Origin: Hippasteria phrygiana
Lineage: Eukaryota; Echinodermata; Asteroidea; Valvatida; Goniasteridae
Direction: 5' to 3'
Assembly: GCA_037893225.1 (NCBI GenBank)
Contig: JAZGUH010000627.1
Span: 868,001-932,000, forward strand
DNA length: 64,000 bases
Positions within the stretch are counted from its first letter, which is position 1. Each line of letters opens with the position of its first letter. Below, piece by piece: positions 33,501-48,500 of this stretch. The notes below the pieces were generated by a model. The model did not search any database. It saw only the letters and a program-made list of their open reading frames with translations, and was not told the DNA's origin. A program made the translations under genes and the position numbers.

Positions 33501-36500
33501 CGGACTGCATGTATTTCAGCCAAACACACAAAACATGCATGTTCAATGATTAAGTTAACTGATTTTAAGTTAAGTCAGTGTGTGCAAATTATACACACCA
33601 TGCACAAATAAAATCGACCCAAAATAATATTTTAGACATTAAATTGAATTTTCAAATGACAGTTTGGGAGACTGCCAACATAGGGCAAGATAGCTCAGTT
33701 GGTAGAGCACTGGTACGGTATTCCGGAGGTCGCAGATTCAAATCCCGCTCCTTTTCTTTGTTCACACTGAAAATTCATTCAGATTACCAAGTAAGTTTCC
33801 ACTGCGGTTTGTTTGACATATTTGAATTGAGTTTAATAAAAAACTTTTGGATACGACAGGAAAGGGTTTTTCGGATGTAAAAATATCAAAATTTCAAAAA
33901 ACAACTTCCCGCTGCAAAATGACTTTTCGCCTGTAAGCAAAATGCCAGTGTGGGACTTCCTGCTCATTATGCCGAACCGTATCACATTACTGATTCTGTC
34001 TTCTTATAATGTATTCACACAAAAGTGGGCCACAAAAAATAGAAACCTTTCCCTTTCAGAAGAAAAAACCACACACTTGCTGATAAGTACATGTAGAATC
34101 TGATCGCAATGCAAATTCCAACAGAGACTCAGCCAAACGCACACTTTTCATCTTGTAAAATGTTGAATAACTTCTCTTCTGCTATAAAGCAAAATGTTTC
34201 TGTGCTTGGAAAATTGACTGCATAGTAACTTCACAAAACTGATTGTACCCGAGGTACAAGTAAGCACTGACCAGGCTCCTCAAACTGAAGAAAAAAACAT
34301 ACATTTAAAAAAAAAAAAAAAACAGATTCCATTTTTCCTATAAGTCAAAACAAAGCTGCATTTTTACACCAGACAATGTATTTTTTTTATTTAATGTGTT
34401 TAAAATTCTTTTTAAAAAAGGAACTATTAAAAGACGAGTTGTAAAAGCATATCAGTCTGGATCAGTCAATTCTACCACGGCTCTGGAAGAATATAACATA
34501 AATGAAGGATCTATTCTTTTTTAAACCAGACAATTTATTTTTATTTTAGTGTGTTGTAAAAAAAAACACCTCTGTACCCTGTCAATTCTGCCAAGCCAGG
34601 ATCTGGTAGAATATAAAGATGAATAAAAGAATCTATCAAAATGATACGAGTTCATACATACATGGTTCATGAAGGGATTTTCCGCGGTGTTGGCCACTAT
34701 TCTGCAGGTATCTGAAGTGATGCATGCCTATCACTATGGCGATTCGCCTCTGGTTGCTCACCAACAGGAGCACTTGTACATTTTCACACGAAGAAACAAA
34801 AAAGGAAAGAGTTTTGACGCTTCCCGTCGTCCATGGCTTTAAGAGCAACTCAAGATGGCCTTCAGGTGTTTATTTTTTCCTCTCAGTATCCTCAGAAAGA
34901 TCGGACGAGAGGGAATAGCCGTCTCTGCAGTATTCAACATTCAGCGTCTTAAACGCAACTGGGGACGAAGAGATTCCGAAGCTTCCAGTGGATGCTGAAG
35001 CACACTTGAAAGAGCAATTATCGTATTCCCTTCCAAAGAAATTCGATTTACGGGAATAATGGGCTCAAGGGCAGAAAGCGGTAAAGAGAACCTGGGCCGA
35101 GGTTTGGTTTAAGAAGAAATTCAGTCCCAGAATATAACGACAAGTAATAATACACAATCGGAAATGGAAATAGAAAACAGACGCCGACTTCTGCTGCATT
35201 GTACGTCACTATCCGGACACAAGAGACAGATGATTTAAAACAAAACAAAATCCCACCTGTTTTAAACTATATTGTATGCTGCGATGAATGTGCAGGTCCC
35301 GTATGGAAAAAGAATCCATCTAGTGTGGTCTTGATTGACTTGAGGTGATGATATTTCCTGCCTGCACGGTTGTATATGCTGGCATGGAGCTAATGAATAA
35401 TTCCGTGGTCTCGATTTCTTGTTCTAAGCCACAGTCGGAGAAGCGCAATAGATTACATCTATTGCAGTATGACTTCTGCAATAGTAGGCCTATCACTCGA
35501 AATGCTTTGTCTTTTCTTTGATTCCCTTCCGATAAGGAAAAGTGAGGCAACTGGAGTTCTGGAATTGCTCTCTGTATAATGTATAATAATATTTAGATAC
35601 ATGCTAAGATTGCAAAATAATGAGTACTACCAAGGAGTACAGAAATGTAGAGCATATTTGTGACCTTTAAAAGATATTTGTTGCCCTTCTAAAGTATTGT
35701 ATTAAAGCACTGTGTGCTCAGTGCTTTTTGACAGCTTGTCAGAAAGCACTGTCAAACCCATGACTTCCTGCTTACTACAGGGTGGTTAAAAACAAGTTTA
35801 ACCCAAGTTTAAGGTGATTTTTTTATATTTACAATGAAGCATGTTGAAGACAGAAACTAAAGGTAAGAAGCTCCCGTGGACAAGCCAGTTTTGTACATGC
35901 CATCTGTAATGGGCCATATCTTGAGATCCAATTAAGCTAGACCTAGCATTTTTTTTCAGGATTATTTCTAAACACCCTACTCATCAACACCAGGTAAACA
36001 CAAATTCTCTGGAATTGTAGGAGGTGGGTGAACAATCACCTTAAACTTGAGTTAACTTTTTTTAACCACCCTGTAGTGCATAAATCTTTATAGCCACTCA
36101 ACCACCGAGCTTGCTGGGGTGGGCTGGCTGATCCCCGATGCAAATTACTTCTTCTCATATTTGTGACCATGTACCCGTATGGCTCCACAAGGATAAGTTT
36201 TTGAGAATGTGTGCACGGCAAAACCGGTGGAAAGTTGCAAAAGTTAAGGTCATGCTATTTCTATGTAGTAAGCTTGAATTGAATGTATTATGTTGATGTG
36301 GCTCATTCCTGGGCCCCACTATAACCTCTTAATGTTGTTAGTCTTGACCCCCCTGTTTTGAAGAAAAAAATGAAGCTCAAAAGTTTGTGACCTGGACAAA
36401 CAAAAACTCGAGTTAATTAAAAAAAAAAAAATCATGCACAACAAATATTTCGAGATTGCATTCAGTTTTCAAACTCTGGGATATGATGGAATGGCTTTTC

Positions 36501-39500
36501 AAATGTAAAATGTTCAAATCCCAAAATTTACTTTTCAGTGAAAAATTTTCGTCTTCAGCTGAGAAAGCCACAGTGCGACTTTCTGCTCATTTCGTGCTGA
36601 GGCCGTATTTCTGGTTCATGTGAACATTAAGTGTGAATCAGTATGTGATCCAGAACAATGACAACTAACGTCACACTTTGTTAACAGCAGTATTTCTCCC
36701 ACGGGTCTCAAATATATATCGTGCCAGTTTTCACAACGTGACGAATCGCATATATGCTTATTCCGGAATGCCTTTATGACAAAGGCATTCCGGAATTACG
36801 TAACGCAATTCATCACTTTGAGACAACGGCGACAATATGGTGCACGGCATGCCGAGGTGTGCAGGTATTACAGATCGGTGGTTAGACAGGCATTTTTATT
36901 TCCCTCATGTAACTTGACCGACAGACTTCCGGAGACAAAGTGGAGAAAAGTTGTTGGTCAACACAGCACCAATGCTGTGTTTTGAAATGAAGCCTCTGCT
37001 TAACAAATATTTCTTTTAATTTGGATGTAGGTCTCATCTTCGGCAGGTCAGTGACGCATCCATTGGGACGGGGCATGGGTACCAGCACACGTGGCATAAT
37101 TTCCGCATTTTTAACCTTTATTCATTTTCAGAATTCATTTTTTTAAAATGAAAATATCACCACTTCACAACCAGTACTAACTCTCCCTCTTTCTACCATG
37201 TTTTTGAAAGATTTTCCTAGCATAAAAAAAATTGGGGTCACCTTCGCACATTTTTGGTTGTTTTTTTTGCCGGCCCATCCAAAACCTGTATATGCCAATG
37301 CAGAAGGTTACATTTCTTCTCCATCAAGCAGGGATGGGGAAACCAACGGAAAGAGTTTCCACTGTCCCAATTTTAACTGTCCCAAGAAACTAATTACATT
37401 GTTGTAATCAATTAATTAAGGGAAAGAAAAGACTTAAGCTTCATGCACATGTAGCCTAGAAAATGTTACTCGGGTCCTAATCAGCAGCATACATGTAGCC
37501 AGGGGAGAAGGGGTGGGGGGGCGCATGCCCCTCCATACAAAAATCGTCGCCCCACCACCCCCCCCCCCCTTCCCAAACTGTAAATTTCACAAACAGAAAA
37601 AATAATAGTAATTAAGAAAAATACTGTGAGTGCCTCCTCCCCCCCCCCCCCCCCCCCCCACTGTAACATCCAGCGCCCACACTCGCCCCCCCCCCCCCTA
37701 TGGAGAGAGCCCTGGCTACATGTATATGCCACTGGCCCTATTATTGGCATTTAACACAATCTACGATTCATATTAAGAGGGTTTGCCTTTTTTACAATTT
37801 CAACTCCTACAACAAAAAGACAACACAGGCCAAATGAATAAAAATGAAATGATTAAATTTCTAATAATTATACAATGCACTCATTAGTAGTGCCCTTGCA
37901 TACGGATGACACCATATGGCGAAAAAAAAAACAGTGACACCAGGCCGGATGACGCCATTGGCCGCTGTTTGTGCAGTTTCAATCCATTGTTGGATTATTG
38001 TGTATGTCATGCTTGACTGCACAAACACATTGTAGCAGTTCGATTTGGCTACCAGAACCGCACCCCGACGTCTCCTGTAAAATACCGTGCTCAAGGGGTT
38101 AATAGACCCAAGACGTAATGACGTAATAGCTTTGTTTACATGTGTGCTTTCCTATGGGAGCCAGGTCGGGACGCGAATTTATTTCCGTAAGCAGGTGAAG
38201 CAATTTTCATGAATAACTCAGTGGTTGCATTGATCACTGCACAGCTAGCACTTAGGTTCTCGGTCTCTTTTTCCCCTTTAATTTAAAATATCCCAAAGAT
38301 ATCACAGTAAAGAAAAATGGGTACAGGTGGATTCGAACAAGGGACTTTTTGATCCATAGCCCATCCCACTATCCACTAGACTAGTCTGTAGCAGCTAGAC
38401 AACAGTCGTTCTTTAAAATGATTGAATGTAACTAGTTGACTAAATAATAACAATGCTGTGACGTTCTGTTCTATTATAATGAATAACTTTCTCATCAAAA
38501 CTACTGAATTATTCATGCTTATTGCTTCACCCGCCTACGGACAAAAAATGCGCGGTCAGGACGCCAGACAATCGTCCCCGCCTGGCTCCTGTAGGAAAGC
38601 GCACATGTAAACAAAGCGTGACGTCATTACGTCTTGGGTCTATCTGCCTTAATTTTCTAAATTATATTTTTGTTTAGAGTGAACAAAGAAAATTGACCCC
38701 CCCGAAAAAAGGACTTCAGCCTGCAACCCACGCACTCTGCCAACTGACTTATCTAGCTCGTTGTTGGCGGTCTCCAAGTTTTGTCAGTATCTTTATTTGA
38801 TAAATTAAATTTCATTAGTAAACAATCCTGAATCCTCCAATTTCAATACGATTTTTCACACCACCTTGGGAGTTAGGTTTAATAACAAAAACACAGAAGG
38901 CCAATTCCTCCAATCAAAAAGATCTGACATAATTTTGACACAAAGACTGAAGAAAAAAAAACAGTGCAACTTTGGCCAATAGAGTACCGAAGTCTGACGT
39001 CAGTTACCGCGACAATGGTTCCAAACACATGCAGTTTAGAATGTATTCTGGTTCCAAACATTGCATTGATTGACGTCATCACTTCGGTACTCTAGGTGAG
39101 CTCTGCTGTCAATTTCGATTGAAAATATTTGTTTGTCCTGTCCACCGCAAAACTAATAGTATACGCACGCATGCACGATCCTGTTTGTTCAAACGATACA
39201 CGTTAAATGCATTACAGGAATTTGTATTTGGGTCATCGCAGAGGGGACGTGAGAGGGGAAGGCATATCCTTAACCCTAACTTCCCAGGTGGTGTGAACAA
39301 TTGTATTAACACTAACCCCTTGGGTAACTTTACTAGGAAGTATCCTGAATCCGCCAAAATCCACCTATTTTGTCATGCACAAAAAGTTGGTTTTGGTGAC
39401 TGCTCAATATGGAGGTATCATGAATCCATCAAAATCCTGCAGTTTTCAATATGGAGGTATCCTGAATCCGCCGAAATCCTCAAAAAACGGGGTTTGGATT

Positions 39501-42500
39501 TTGATGGATTTAGGTAGGTGTAGTATATGACATTTGCAAACATAAAAAAAAAAATAAAGGGCGCACTAGACTATAAGTAAATAGCAGTCTCAAGCATCCT
39601 GTGAAATCATGGCACCTGGTGTGCTGTCGTTTTCAAGAAAAGTGGACATTTATATCGTTTTCCAACGATTGTCAGCCGACAATCGTTGGAAATAGTCTAG
39701 TTTTCCGATCTGATAATTCCCTGACTCTATAAATTGCTTCGTTTTGTCTGAAGTATGGTCAGGGAACCAGACTACTAGAACATAATTTTTGCTCTCTCTT
39801 TTCCCAGCATCTCTGCACACAAAACTTTAAACAGGTCAGTGTTACAGTTACAGTATTTGCATGATGGCACGCTATAAAATACTTACCCTCAAATCCATTT
39901 ATCTGAAAATTTTAGCAAAAGCAAATGTTGTATACTACTACTTAGGACTGTTAGGGTTAATGATGCGGTGTCCGTTCTTTTTGGACGTGGCATCCCAAAA
40001 AATGAATGTTCAAATTGAATTACTACATGTAACTTGTTAGCATTAGAAGTTATGAGCATGCCAATGAGACATTCCACACAAAAAATCCATATTAAGTAAT
40101 GGAGTTAAGCTTCAATTTTTGCAATAGGAGCGAGATGCTCCTATTCATACAGTGTTTATCCCAACGGTCCTGAATCCTCCAATTTCAATATGATTTTCCA
40201 TACACCCTAGGGAGTTAGGGTTTAATTAATGCATTGCATATGTGGCAGTCTTCGCACATTGCACACAATGAAGGCAGACAGGCTTCTATAATTCATTTTA
40301 GAGGGAAATCCACTCGGTGAAATGAACTGTTGAGTTTAGAGTGTGGACATGCACGTAGCAGCTGGGCTCGATTTAGTTACTAGCCCGGTGTACAAACACT
40401 AGTCAAGACTGCTCCGGGCTAGTCAAAATTGCTTCTTAGGTTGCCCGGCGGGCTAGCTAAACATCCACAACTTACCTATAATGGAACTATGATATGAAGT
40501 AAATCAAGTAAAAAGATCATTTGTTAAGACAAAATCCCCAATTGTATAATTTCCACATTCTTTTCATGTGCACAGTTTGTTTCTTCTCACACTAAATCTC
40601 TGTTGTTCCTATCATTATTTTTCAGACCTGTTTTACCATAGAACATATCGGTGGCCCATATTTTGTAAGGCTGTCCCAAATATACCAAATATTTGAATAT
40701 TCGATAGTCAACCGAATATTCAAATACTTTTTGGCAGGTTTGAATATTTGAGAAAAAAATATATATGCACGTACAGATACGACACTGCTGCTATTTTAAT
40801 AGAAAAGTTACCGTGCTTAGCAGTGTCAAATGCCGCAATTTTGTCGACGGTTACTTTTGTATGGACAGAGGTTTATTGTTCCCGTCCGGTAAAACCCTTA
40901 AGAAAATTACTGCAAAAACGCAGGCTGGAGTTCAATCATAACATTATATACAAACCAGTAATGATCAGGGTCATGCAAACAAATGTCGATCAGGCGGTCC
41001 ATAATATCTATCGTCGCACGTAAAACACCGGCGTGCTTTGCGTGCAACTTTGTACCAGCACTGATGCAGTTGCAGCCGAGGCGTGAAAAACTTGATCGGC
41101 CGAGTATCGAATATTCAAATATTTGTGACCCGCTCTGCAAAATGGGCACATAAGTCGCTGTATGCTTTTACGCGTAATGGGCCATTTTATGTGAAGCGGG
41201 TGAAAAAAATCTTCAAACAAGTGATTTTTAAGGGAGGGAATATTTTGTATCTTTGATACCTATATTATTCTAGTTCGTAACCAAAATCTTTGATTTCAGT
41301 GAATAAAGTTGGAAAAAGAATGTGTATGTGTCGAGTGCTTCAATCTACTGCTTTGCTTTTTGTTCTTTCTTTAATGCTTGTTTCTCCTTAAGTCATTTCA
41401 AGAAATTCCTGAAAACAAACATGCCAATTTCGAAATATCTCCTGAATGCAAAATGCTACAGGCCTCAGACATACATGTATATACCCATATGAAAGCTTAT
41501 AAAATGGCCTTTCCAGCTATATATAAAACACTATTTTCAAATTTTGCAACATAATTGCCCTTTTTGCAGAGTGGGTCTAATTAGCTCTGGCTTGGAACAC
41601 TTTAATTCCCCACCAAGACAGATCAGCCAGAGAGCCAGGGGATTAGTGATGGCACAATTGGATTCTTTGTAATTAGCACTTGCCACAAGAGGACCACACA
41701 CTCATAAATATGCTGGTTAACATGAAATTCTGCTGAACCAATCAGCTGGGAACCAATCACAAACAATAGCTTCAAATAAATATCAACATCATGGTATTTG
41801 GTATGGTTTGCTTAACCCCTTGTGTACGGATGACGGAATATGGCGCAACAAAAACCAGTGCCACCAGGCCGGATGACGCCATTGGCCGCTGTTTGTGCAG
41901 TTTCAATCCATTGTTGGATTATTGTGTATATGTTATGCTTGACTGCACAAACACATTGTGGCCGTTTTGCTTGGCTGCCAGAGCTGCTGCAGAACCCGGA
42001 CGTCTCCCATAAAATACCACACTCAAGGGGTTAACCACTTTAACCCCTTTGTGTCCAGCTGTTATTGATGGGAGGCTGGTATGCCAAAAACAGGCTGTGC
42101 AGCCAAGCATAAATGCAAACAATAGGCACCACACTGAATAGAGTGGTTCTTTCATCGCACTTGGAGCCCCCTTTCATGTGAATGAAAGCTTGGTTTGAAA
42201 AAGCTCCATCTATTCATTACACTCCCATTCATGTTGACAGTTGAAACATGAATGGACTAAGTACACACAGGAATGCGCCAACAGAGGTCAACTGGCTAGG
42301 TGATCTTTTTCAAACCACGGCTATGGCCGTTGTCCGCATTCAAGAGCTTTAACTAATTACACCCAAAAATGCCAGATCTTGAACCTGCAGTTTCTGAGAT
42401 AAATCTCATGCGCGACTGGAATATTTCTTCACAAGTTACAATGTACATCCATCTGAAGATCTCAGAGCCAGTCATACATGTACGACAGGAAGACCAGGCA

Positions 42501-45500
42501 GTGATCCCGTGCCGCCGGCTATCCATGGAAAAGGCCTGCCTCAAATCAGCCGTAATTCACTTAACGAGAACATTAATAACCGAGCACGCTCTTGTGTCGA
42601 CTGCAGACAGCTCCCTGAGAACACAAAGGGTTTCTTGACATTTAACTGTTGAAACGGAGCTTTCTTTTTCGGGGCTGAATTCGGATCGCTCGTAAAAGTC
42701 CAAGCGTAATTGTTGCCATTGACATTCACTTGAAAGTTCATTCGGGAAGGCCAATGACATTGCTTTATCAAGAGACATACATGTAGCAGTGATACAGACT
42801 GTGTGTTCAAGCAAAAAGGGCAATGTCCTGAAGACATTATGGAGGAATCTCACTGGATCCTGTACTTTTCCTTTTTTGTTTACACCTACCGTAAAGCATA
42901 TGTAAGAAAGAACATTTGTTTGCCCCTCGTGTTGCACATGAGATGCGATCAAGCAAAATCAGTAGGAACTCGGCAATCCTTGTTTTGAGGTATGGGCCAA
43001 AATATATTCGTAGTGGAAACATCTAAATTGACTTTTTTTTTACAAAGACAGAATGGAAAAACATTCTTCTTTCACATGAAAATATGACATGCATTATAAA
43101 TGTGCTAAAAATGACTCAATTAAAGTACTGTAACTTTAAACTTGATTTTCTGAGTTTCTTTCTTTTTGATGTGCCGGTGTTCAAATATTTGTAACTTTTT
43201 AACCAAAGGTCGTATTCACATGGGGTTTTCACTAATATAGAGCTTGAAGTACGCTACAAATGAATATGTAAAAATCCCAAAATTGACCAGGGCCTACTTC
43301 AGACTGATTTTGCTTGATCACACCACATATTAGGCTAGTTCATTTTACATATTTGTTTTTTTTCTTCTTCTTAAAGGCAAATTACAAACAAACAGACTAA
43401 ATAATTGTTTACTTGGTTTTAAAGAAAGTAATGACATCTTGAATACTATGAAATTATTCCATTTCACTGTCATTTTAAAAGCAAACAAGAATTGTAGAAA
43501 AATCTTTCAAATCAGCAAATAATATTGCGCTTAACTTTAGCACAAGTTTTATGGTTTATAGCATATTGCTTTAAAATTAGAATTGTTTGTCGACAACTAT
43601 AAAAGCAAATACATACATACATGTACATTTAGACAAATTTCACACGCTTCCTGATTGAAAGCGAGGCTTTCAGTGCTAAACAAATCTAATCATGCATGCA
43701 TAAATCACAGCAAATCATAGTGTAGTGCACAGTCAGCACGGTCAAAATAAATACATGCACCTAAATAATATACACTTCAGCATGCACCGAATACTGTAGT
43801 ATTTGGTAATTCAAATTTAAGAGTGACTTTAATTCAATACAACCACTGAACCGTAACATGACCACTGTCAATTCCCTTGTGACCCACATGTATATCAGAG
43901 AATCTGCATCAAACTACACTGTATGTTTGATTTCGAAAAGGCTAATAACTCATTCTCCAATTTAATCTGAACACAAGATGAGTTCATGGACTCATTGCTC
44001 TTTCAGATGATCAGACAAATCCTGGCTGTTCAGTTGACACTGAACCTAAAACCCTCCTCGATCCCGTTACGGGGGAAGAAATTTCACAGGAAATGAGTTG
44101 TGTAGCCACCGGCTAAGCGAGACAAGACCCGGTGTTGATCTTCCTCGATGCTGGAGGATCAGATGCCTTCTTGAGTAAAAAAAACCACCACAAGCTGTTC
44201 GTCTTGAATACAAGAGGAGGCACTGGCTACACAAGACAATTAGTCCCCTGAATTGCAGCAATGCGCCCTACTACATGTACTATTAGTTTTCCTGGGTCCA
44301 GATCTAAATAAATGGTAATTCTTCAACAGATTCCAGAGAAATGATCCCACTTCGGGGTAACTTCCACCCTCAGATACATGTAGATCAAGTCACCTTCCTC
44401 AAATTGAGGACATATTGACCAATTGGGGACAATTTGACCAACTGATTACATATTGACCAATTGAGGACATATTGACCAATTACAGTGGTGTCTATCATGT
44501 ACTACACCACGCATATTACCTCGGATTATCTAAACTGTCCAACCAGGGACTCTGACCCAACAGAGTGTTTCTTTCTCTCGGGCACAGTTTATATATGGGC
44601 CAGTTTGTTTCACACGAATCTGGATCGCGATCAGTGATCCTTGCATTGGTTCACTCACCTAGTGGATGAAGCGAACCAGCGGCTGGATCACTGATCGCGA
44701 TACGGATTCATGTGAAAGAAACGGGCCCTATTATGGTATAACACTCATGCACATTGCTCGGAGAAATTACTTTGATCACAAGAGGGCGCAATACAAAGGC
44801 AGAGACCAGAGAGAGTTGTGACATGATGAGGGGGGTCCAAAACATTGAAACTAAACATTGACAATTGGTAAGCAATAGCTGTGCACTCCACTGTACACAT
44901 AAGCGGCCATCTTTGGCATAAAGTCAGAAGTTAATGTCGCAACTCGTTCTATCTATTATTAGCCTGTGTTCAATTGCTGCTTTATTAGTTGTTACTTGGA
45001 CTTTCAATGTTTGCTCTCTACACCCATACCCATTCTCTTCTCTCCCATCCCCAGGCACTTACTCCTGCTTTTTAATTCAATCCATTTATTAATTTCAGTC
45101 TGTTCATTTATAAACTAGACATCCTGTTACCTATCCTATTATATGTTGATTTATTTGATTACTCTCATGTATGTCTGTATGATTGTTGCGTATTTTGGCC
45201 GAATAAATAATAATAATAATAATAATAATCTATAGCTTGAGAAAGAGACTAACTGTCGTATGAAGAAATGTTTACCTGCCACAAGAGGGCGCTATGAGTG
45301 ATCGCCACTGATTTGCAGAGAACTGTACATGTAGGACAAACCTCTTATCAGGGGGAAAACCCTGTGGTTTTATGGCAAAGATATCTACACCTTTATTAGC
45401 ATTGAATGTGGGTTCAACCTCAACCAAAGTTATATTATACAAGTCTTTTGGGACAATTTAATGCTTGGGGCCTGGACACTGATGAAGACCGGAGCCGAAA

Positions 45501-48500
45501 CCGAGGGTCATTATCAAGCATCCAGGCCCCAAGGCGGTTATAAACGTACTTGTTTAAAACCGGCCCAGCACATATTTATTCCCATTCATAAAATACCTTT
45601 TTGTATAGTTCAGCAAAAAACTCAGAAAAAGTGTTTAAAACCGGTTGGTGTTTTATCGGCCGTTTAAAATCACCCACGTGACGGGCTCTCAACCAATAGG
45701 AACGGGTAAACGTCTTAGGTATTTATGAACAAGTGTCAGTGGTCACTCCCAGTCACGCAAACTAGTTTAACATACTTAACATAAAAGCGGGTTGTTAAAC
45801 AATTCTGAAACTGTTTTTTTTTCCCGAGTGCCTAGTGTCTTTGTCTTACCATTGCGTAGTCTCTGGCTTTTACTCCGTCCATTCACGGCTTGCCTGGTCG
45901 GTGGGCTGCCAGCTTCGGACTTGGAAGGAATGGCCCTCACACTGTCCAGATCACTGGTACCCTCATCTTCTGTGTCACCCTCTGAAACAATCAAACGCAA
46001 AGATAACTTGACGTGACTGTCTGACCCATTAAACCCAGTTGACGTGTATAGCCGCAATTTGAAAATTGACACCTGGCCGGTTGACGGGTATAGTCGCATT
46101 TTCTGTATTTTTAATCTATTGTTGGGTTATTGTGTGTATTACGCTTGGCTGAACATCCTTTTGTGTCCGTTTCACTTGGCTGCACAAGCCAGTCCAGCAT
46201 ACCAGCACCCCATTATAAATACCCAGTATCAAGGGGTTAAGGAACTCTGTGCAGAAGTCAACTCCACCCGACTCCAACATTCGATTCAGATTAGCAATTC
46301 CATTTTTTTTGGAGTTGTTTGCCTAAAGATTTAGAATGTCATGTGATATTCAACAGATGCTATAACTGGCTTCAACTGGCTTCAACTGGCTTCAGTAGTC
46401 ACACAGTTGCATACAGACGCATTGCGAGTCTAGGTTTATACGTCCGAGTCTTCACCTTGTTGGGGGTGTCGTAGCTTCTCCATCTTCTTCTGTCTAAGAA
46501 TGGCCTGGAATTTCCTCTCTACCTCCTCCATTTGCATCGGATCCAAATCGCTCTGGTCACCAAACTCATTGAATACTCTCACCTCTGGACCTTTAGAGGA
46601 GATCCACAAAATCATGAAAGAATAGCTTGTCAAGATTTTGGCAGTTACTATATGTCACTGAATAGGCCAGTTATTGTTCTTAAATGCTTAAAGACGAACT
46701 CCAACGATTTAAATGCTTTGCATGCTCACCGGTAAAAGGTCAGATTACATTAGATGTAAATGAGCTTAGGCGTCACGCTCCTTTTCACGAAACTGGGATA
46801 GAAAGGCAACAAAAATGCATTTTTTTTTACATAAAAACCGGACGTCCAAAGATAGGGATCTTGACAAGTATCTGTTTTAAACTTCACAGTGAATTGAGGG
46901 CGAGCAGTGTGGACCTACAGAACACTCCAAAGGGATTTGTGGTAAAAGAATAAATACTGTAGGGATCTTGCCAGTAGAATGTGTTTGGTCGTGAAGATTT
47001 TAAGTTTTTTTGCCATCCCATCAGGGGGAATCAGGTTGGCGCAGTGGTTACTGTCCCCACCTTTCACCACTGTGGTCCGGGTTCAATTCCTGACTTGGTC
47101 CACATGTGGATTGGGTTTTCAGTCCCTACCTGATTCCGTGGGTTTTTTCCCAGAATATTCTTCTGGGGTTTTCCTCCCACCTCTAAAACTGTAACTTCTT
47201 CTCATTGTCTTCTCTCTACAGGTTTCTTCAGGCTTTCGAGCTACAGTGCCCAGGGCGCTTTTGAGGAATCCTTGGTTTCATTACCAGAAAGAATTAATAA
47301 TAATAATAATAATCAGTAGATCCATACACGCATACTCCACATATGTGACCCGCTCCAGAAAAAGGTGATATAAGTCGCGCTATGCATTTACGTGTAATGG
47401 CCCTTTAAACGTTGAGAGGGTGACATTTTTCATCAAAATTCATTTTGTTTTTTTTGTTTTTAATGACATCTTAAATATCTAAAGTTTCAGGTTTGGTGCA
47501 CAACAATGTTGATTTCAGTGAATAAAATGAAAAAATAACCTTTTTAGAGTGCATTGTTGCATTGCATTGTATTAGAACTAGATATTTCAAAGCCTGTTTT
47601 CTCTGTTGTGCAATTTGAACTCCATAGAACTAATTAATATGCAACAATGCGATATCTCCAGAATGGAAAGGGCTTTGGAGCTCTACCACGTACCAAATGA
47701 AAGCTTACATTGCGGGCTTTCCATCAAACTCATTTTTCATATTTTGCGACATAATATGTGACCCGCTCCGGAAAAAGGTATATTATGTCGCAAAATATGA
47801 AAAATGAGTTTTATGTATGTTTGGAAAGCCCGCAATGTAAGCTTTCATTTGGTATATGATAGAGCTCCAAAGCCTTTTCCGTTCTGGAGATATCACGTTT
47901 TTGCATATTAATTAGCTCCATGGACTTCAAATTGCACAACGAGGAGAAAACAGGCTTTGAAATAGCTAGTTCTAGTATAATGCAATGGAACAATGCACTC
48001 TAAAAAGGTTTTTTTTTTTCACTTTATTCACTGAAATCAACATTGTTGTGCACCAAACCTTAAACTTTAGATATTTAAGATGTCATTAAAGACAAAAACA
48101 AAAAAATATTTTGACGAAAAATTTCACCCTCTCAACGTTGAAAGGGCCTTCACACATAAATGCATAGCGCGACTTATATCACCTTTTTCTGGAGCGGGTC
48201 ACATATACCTTTTTCCAGAGCGGGTCACATATAGTACAGTATAGTTTGGGACTCCACACAGCACACAGTTCTTTAACACTTCAAAACCCTTCACCTGAGA
48301 ATATTGGAAGGGTTCTAGAGTGTCATTATGCAGAACTATGTCCCTCTTTTTTTAGGATCCTATGATGTGTTTGAGTGGTACAGAATTTTCCAAAAGCAAA
48401 ATCTTTTGGTGAATAAATCTTGCAGTCCAAAATCTAGGCATCTCTCACTAGGGTAGGATGGGTAGGTAAGGGCAGCCACAACAACCACAATGGCAAGACC

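Noticed and set aside
37481..37750. Glycine-rich minus-strand frame
   Set aside because: It is produced by long C runs inside an inverted repeat.
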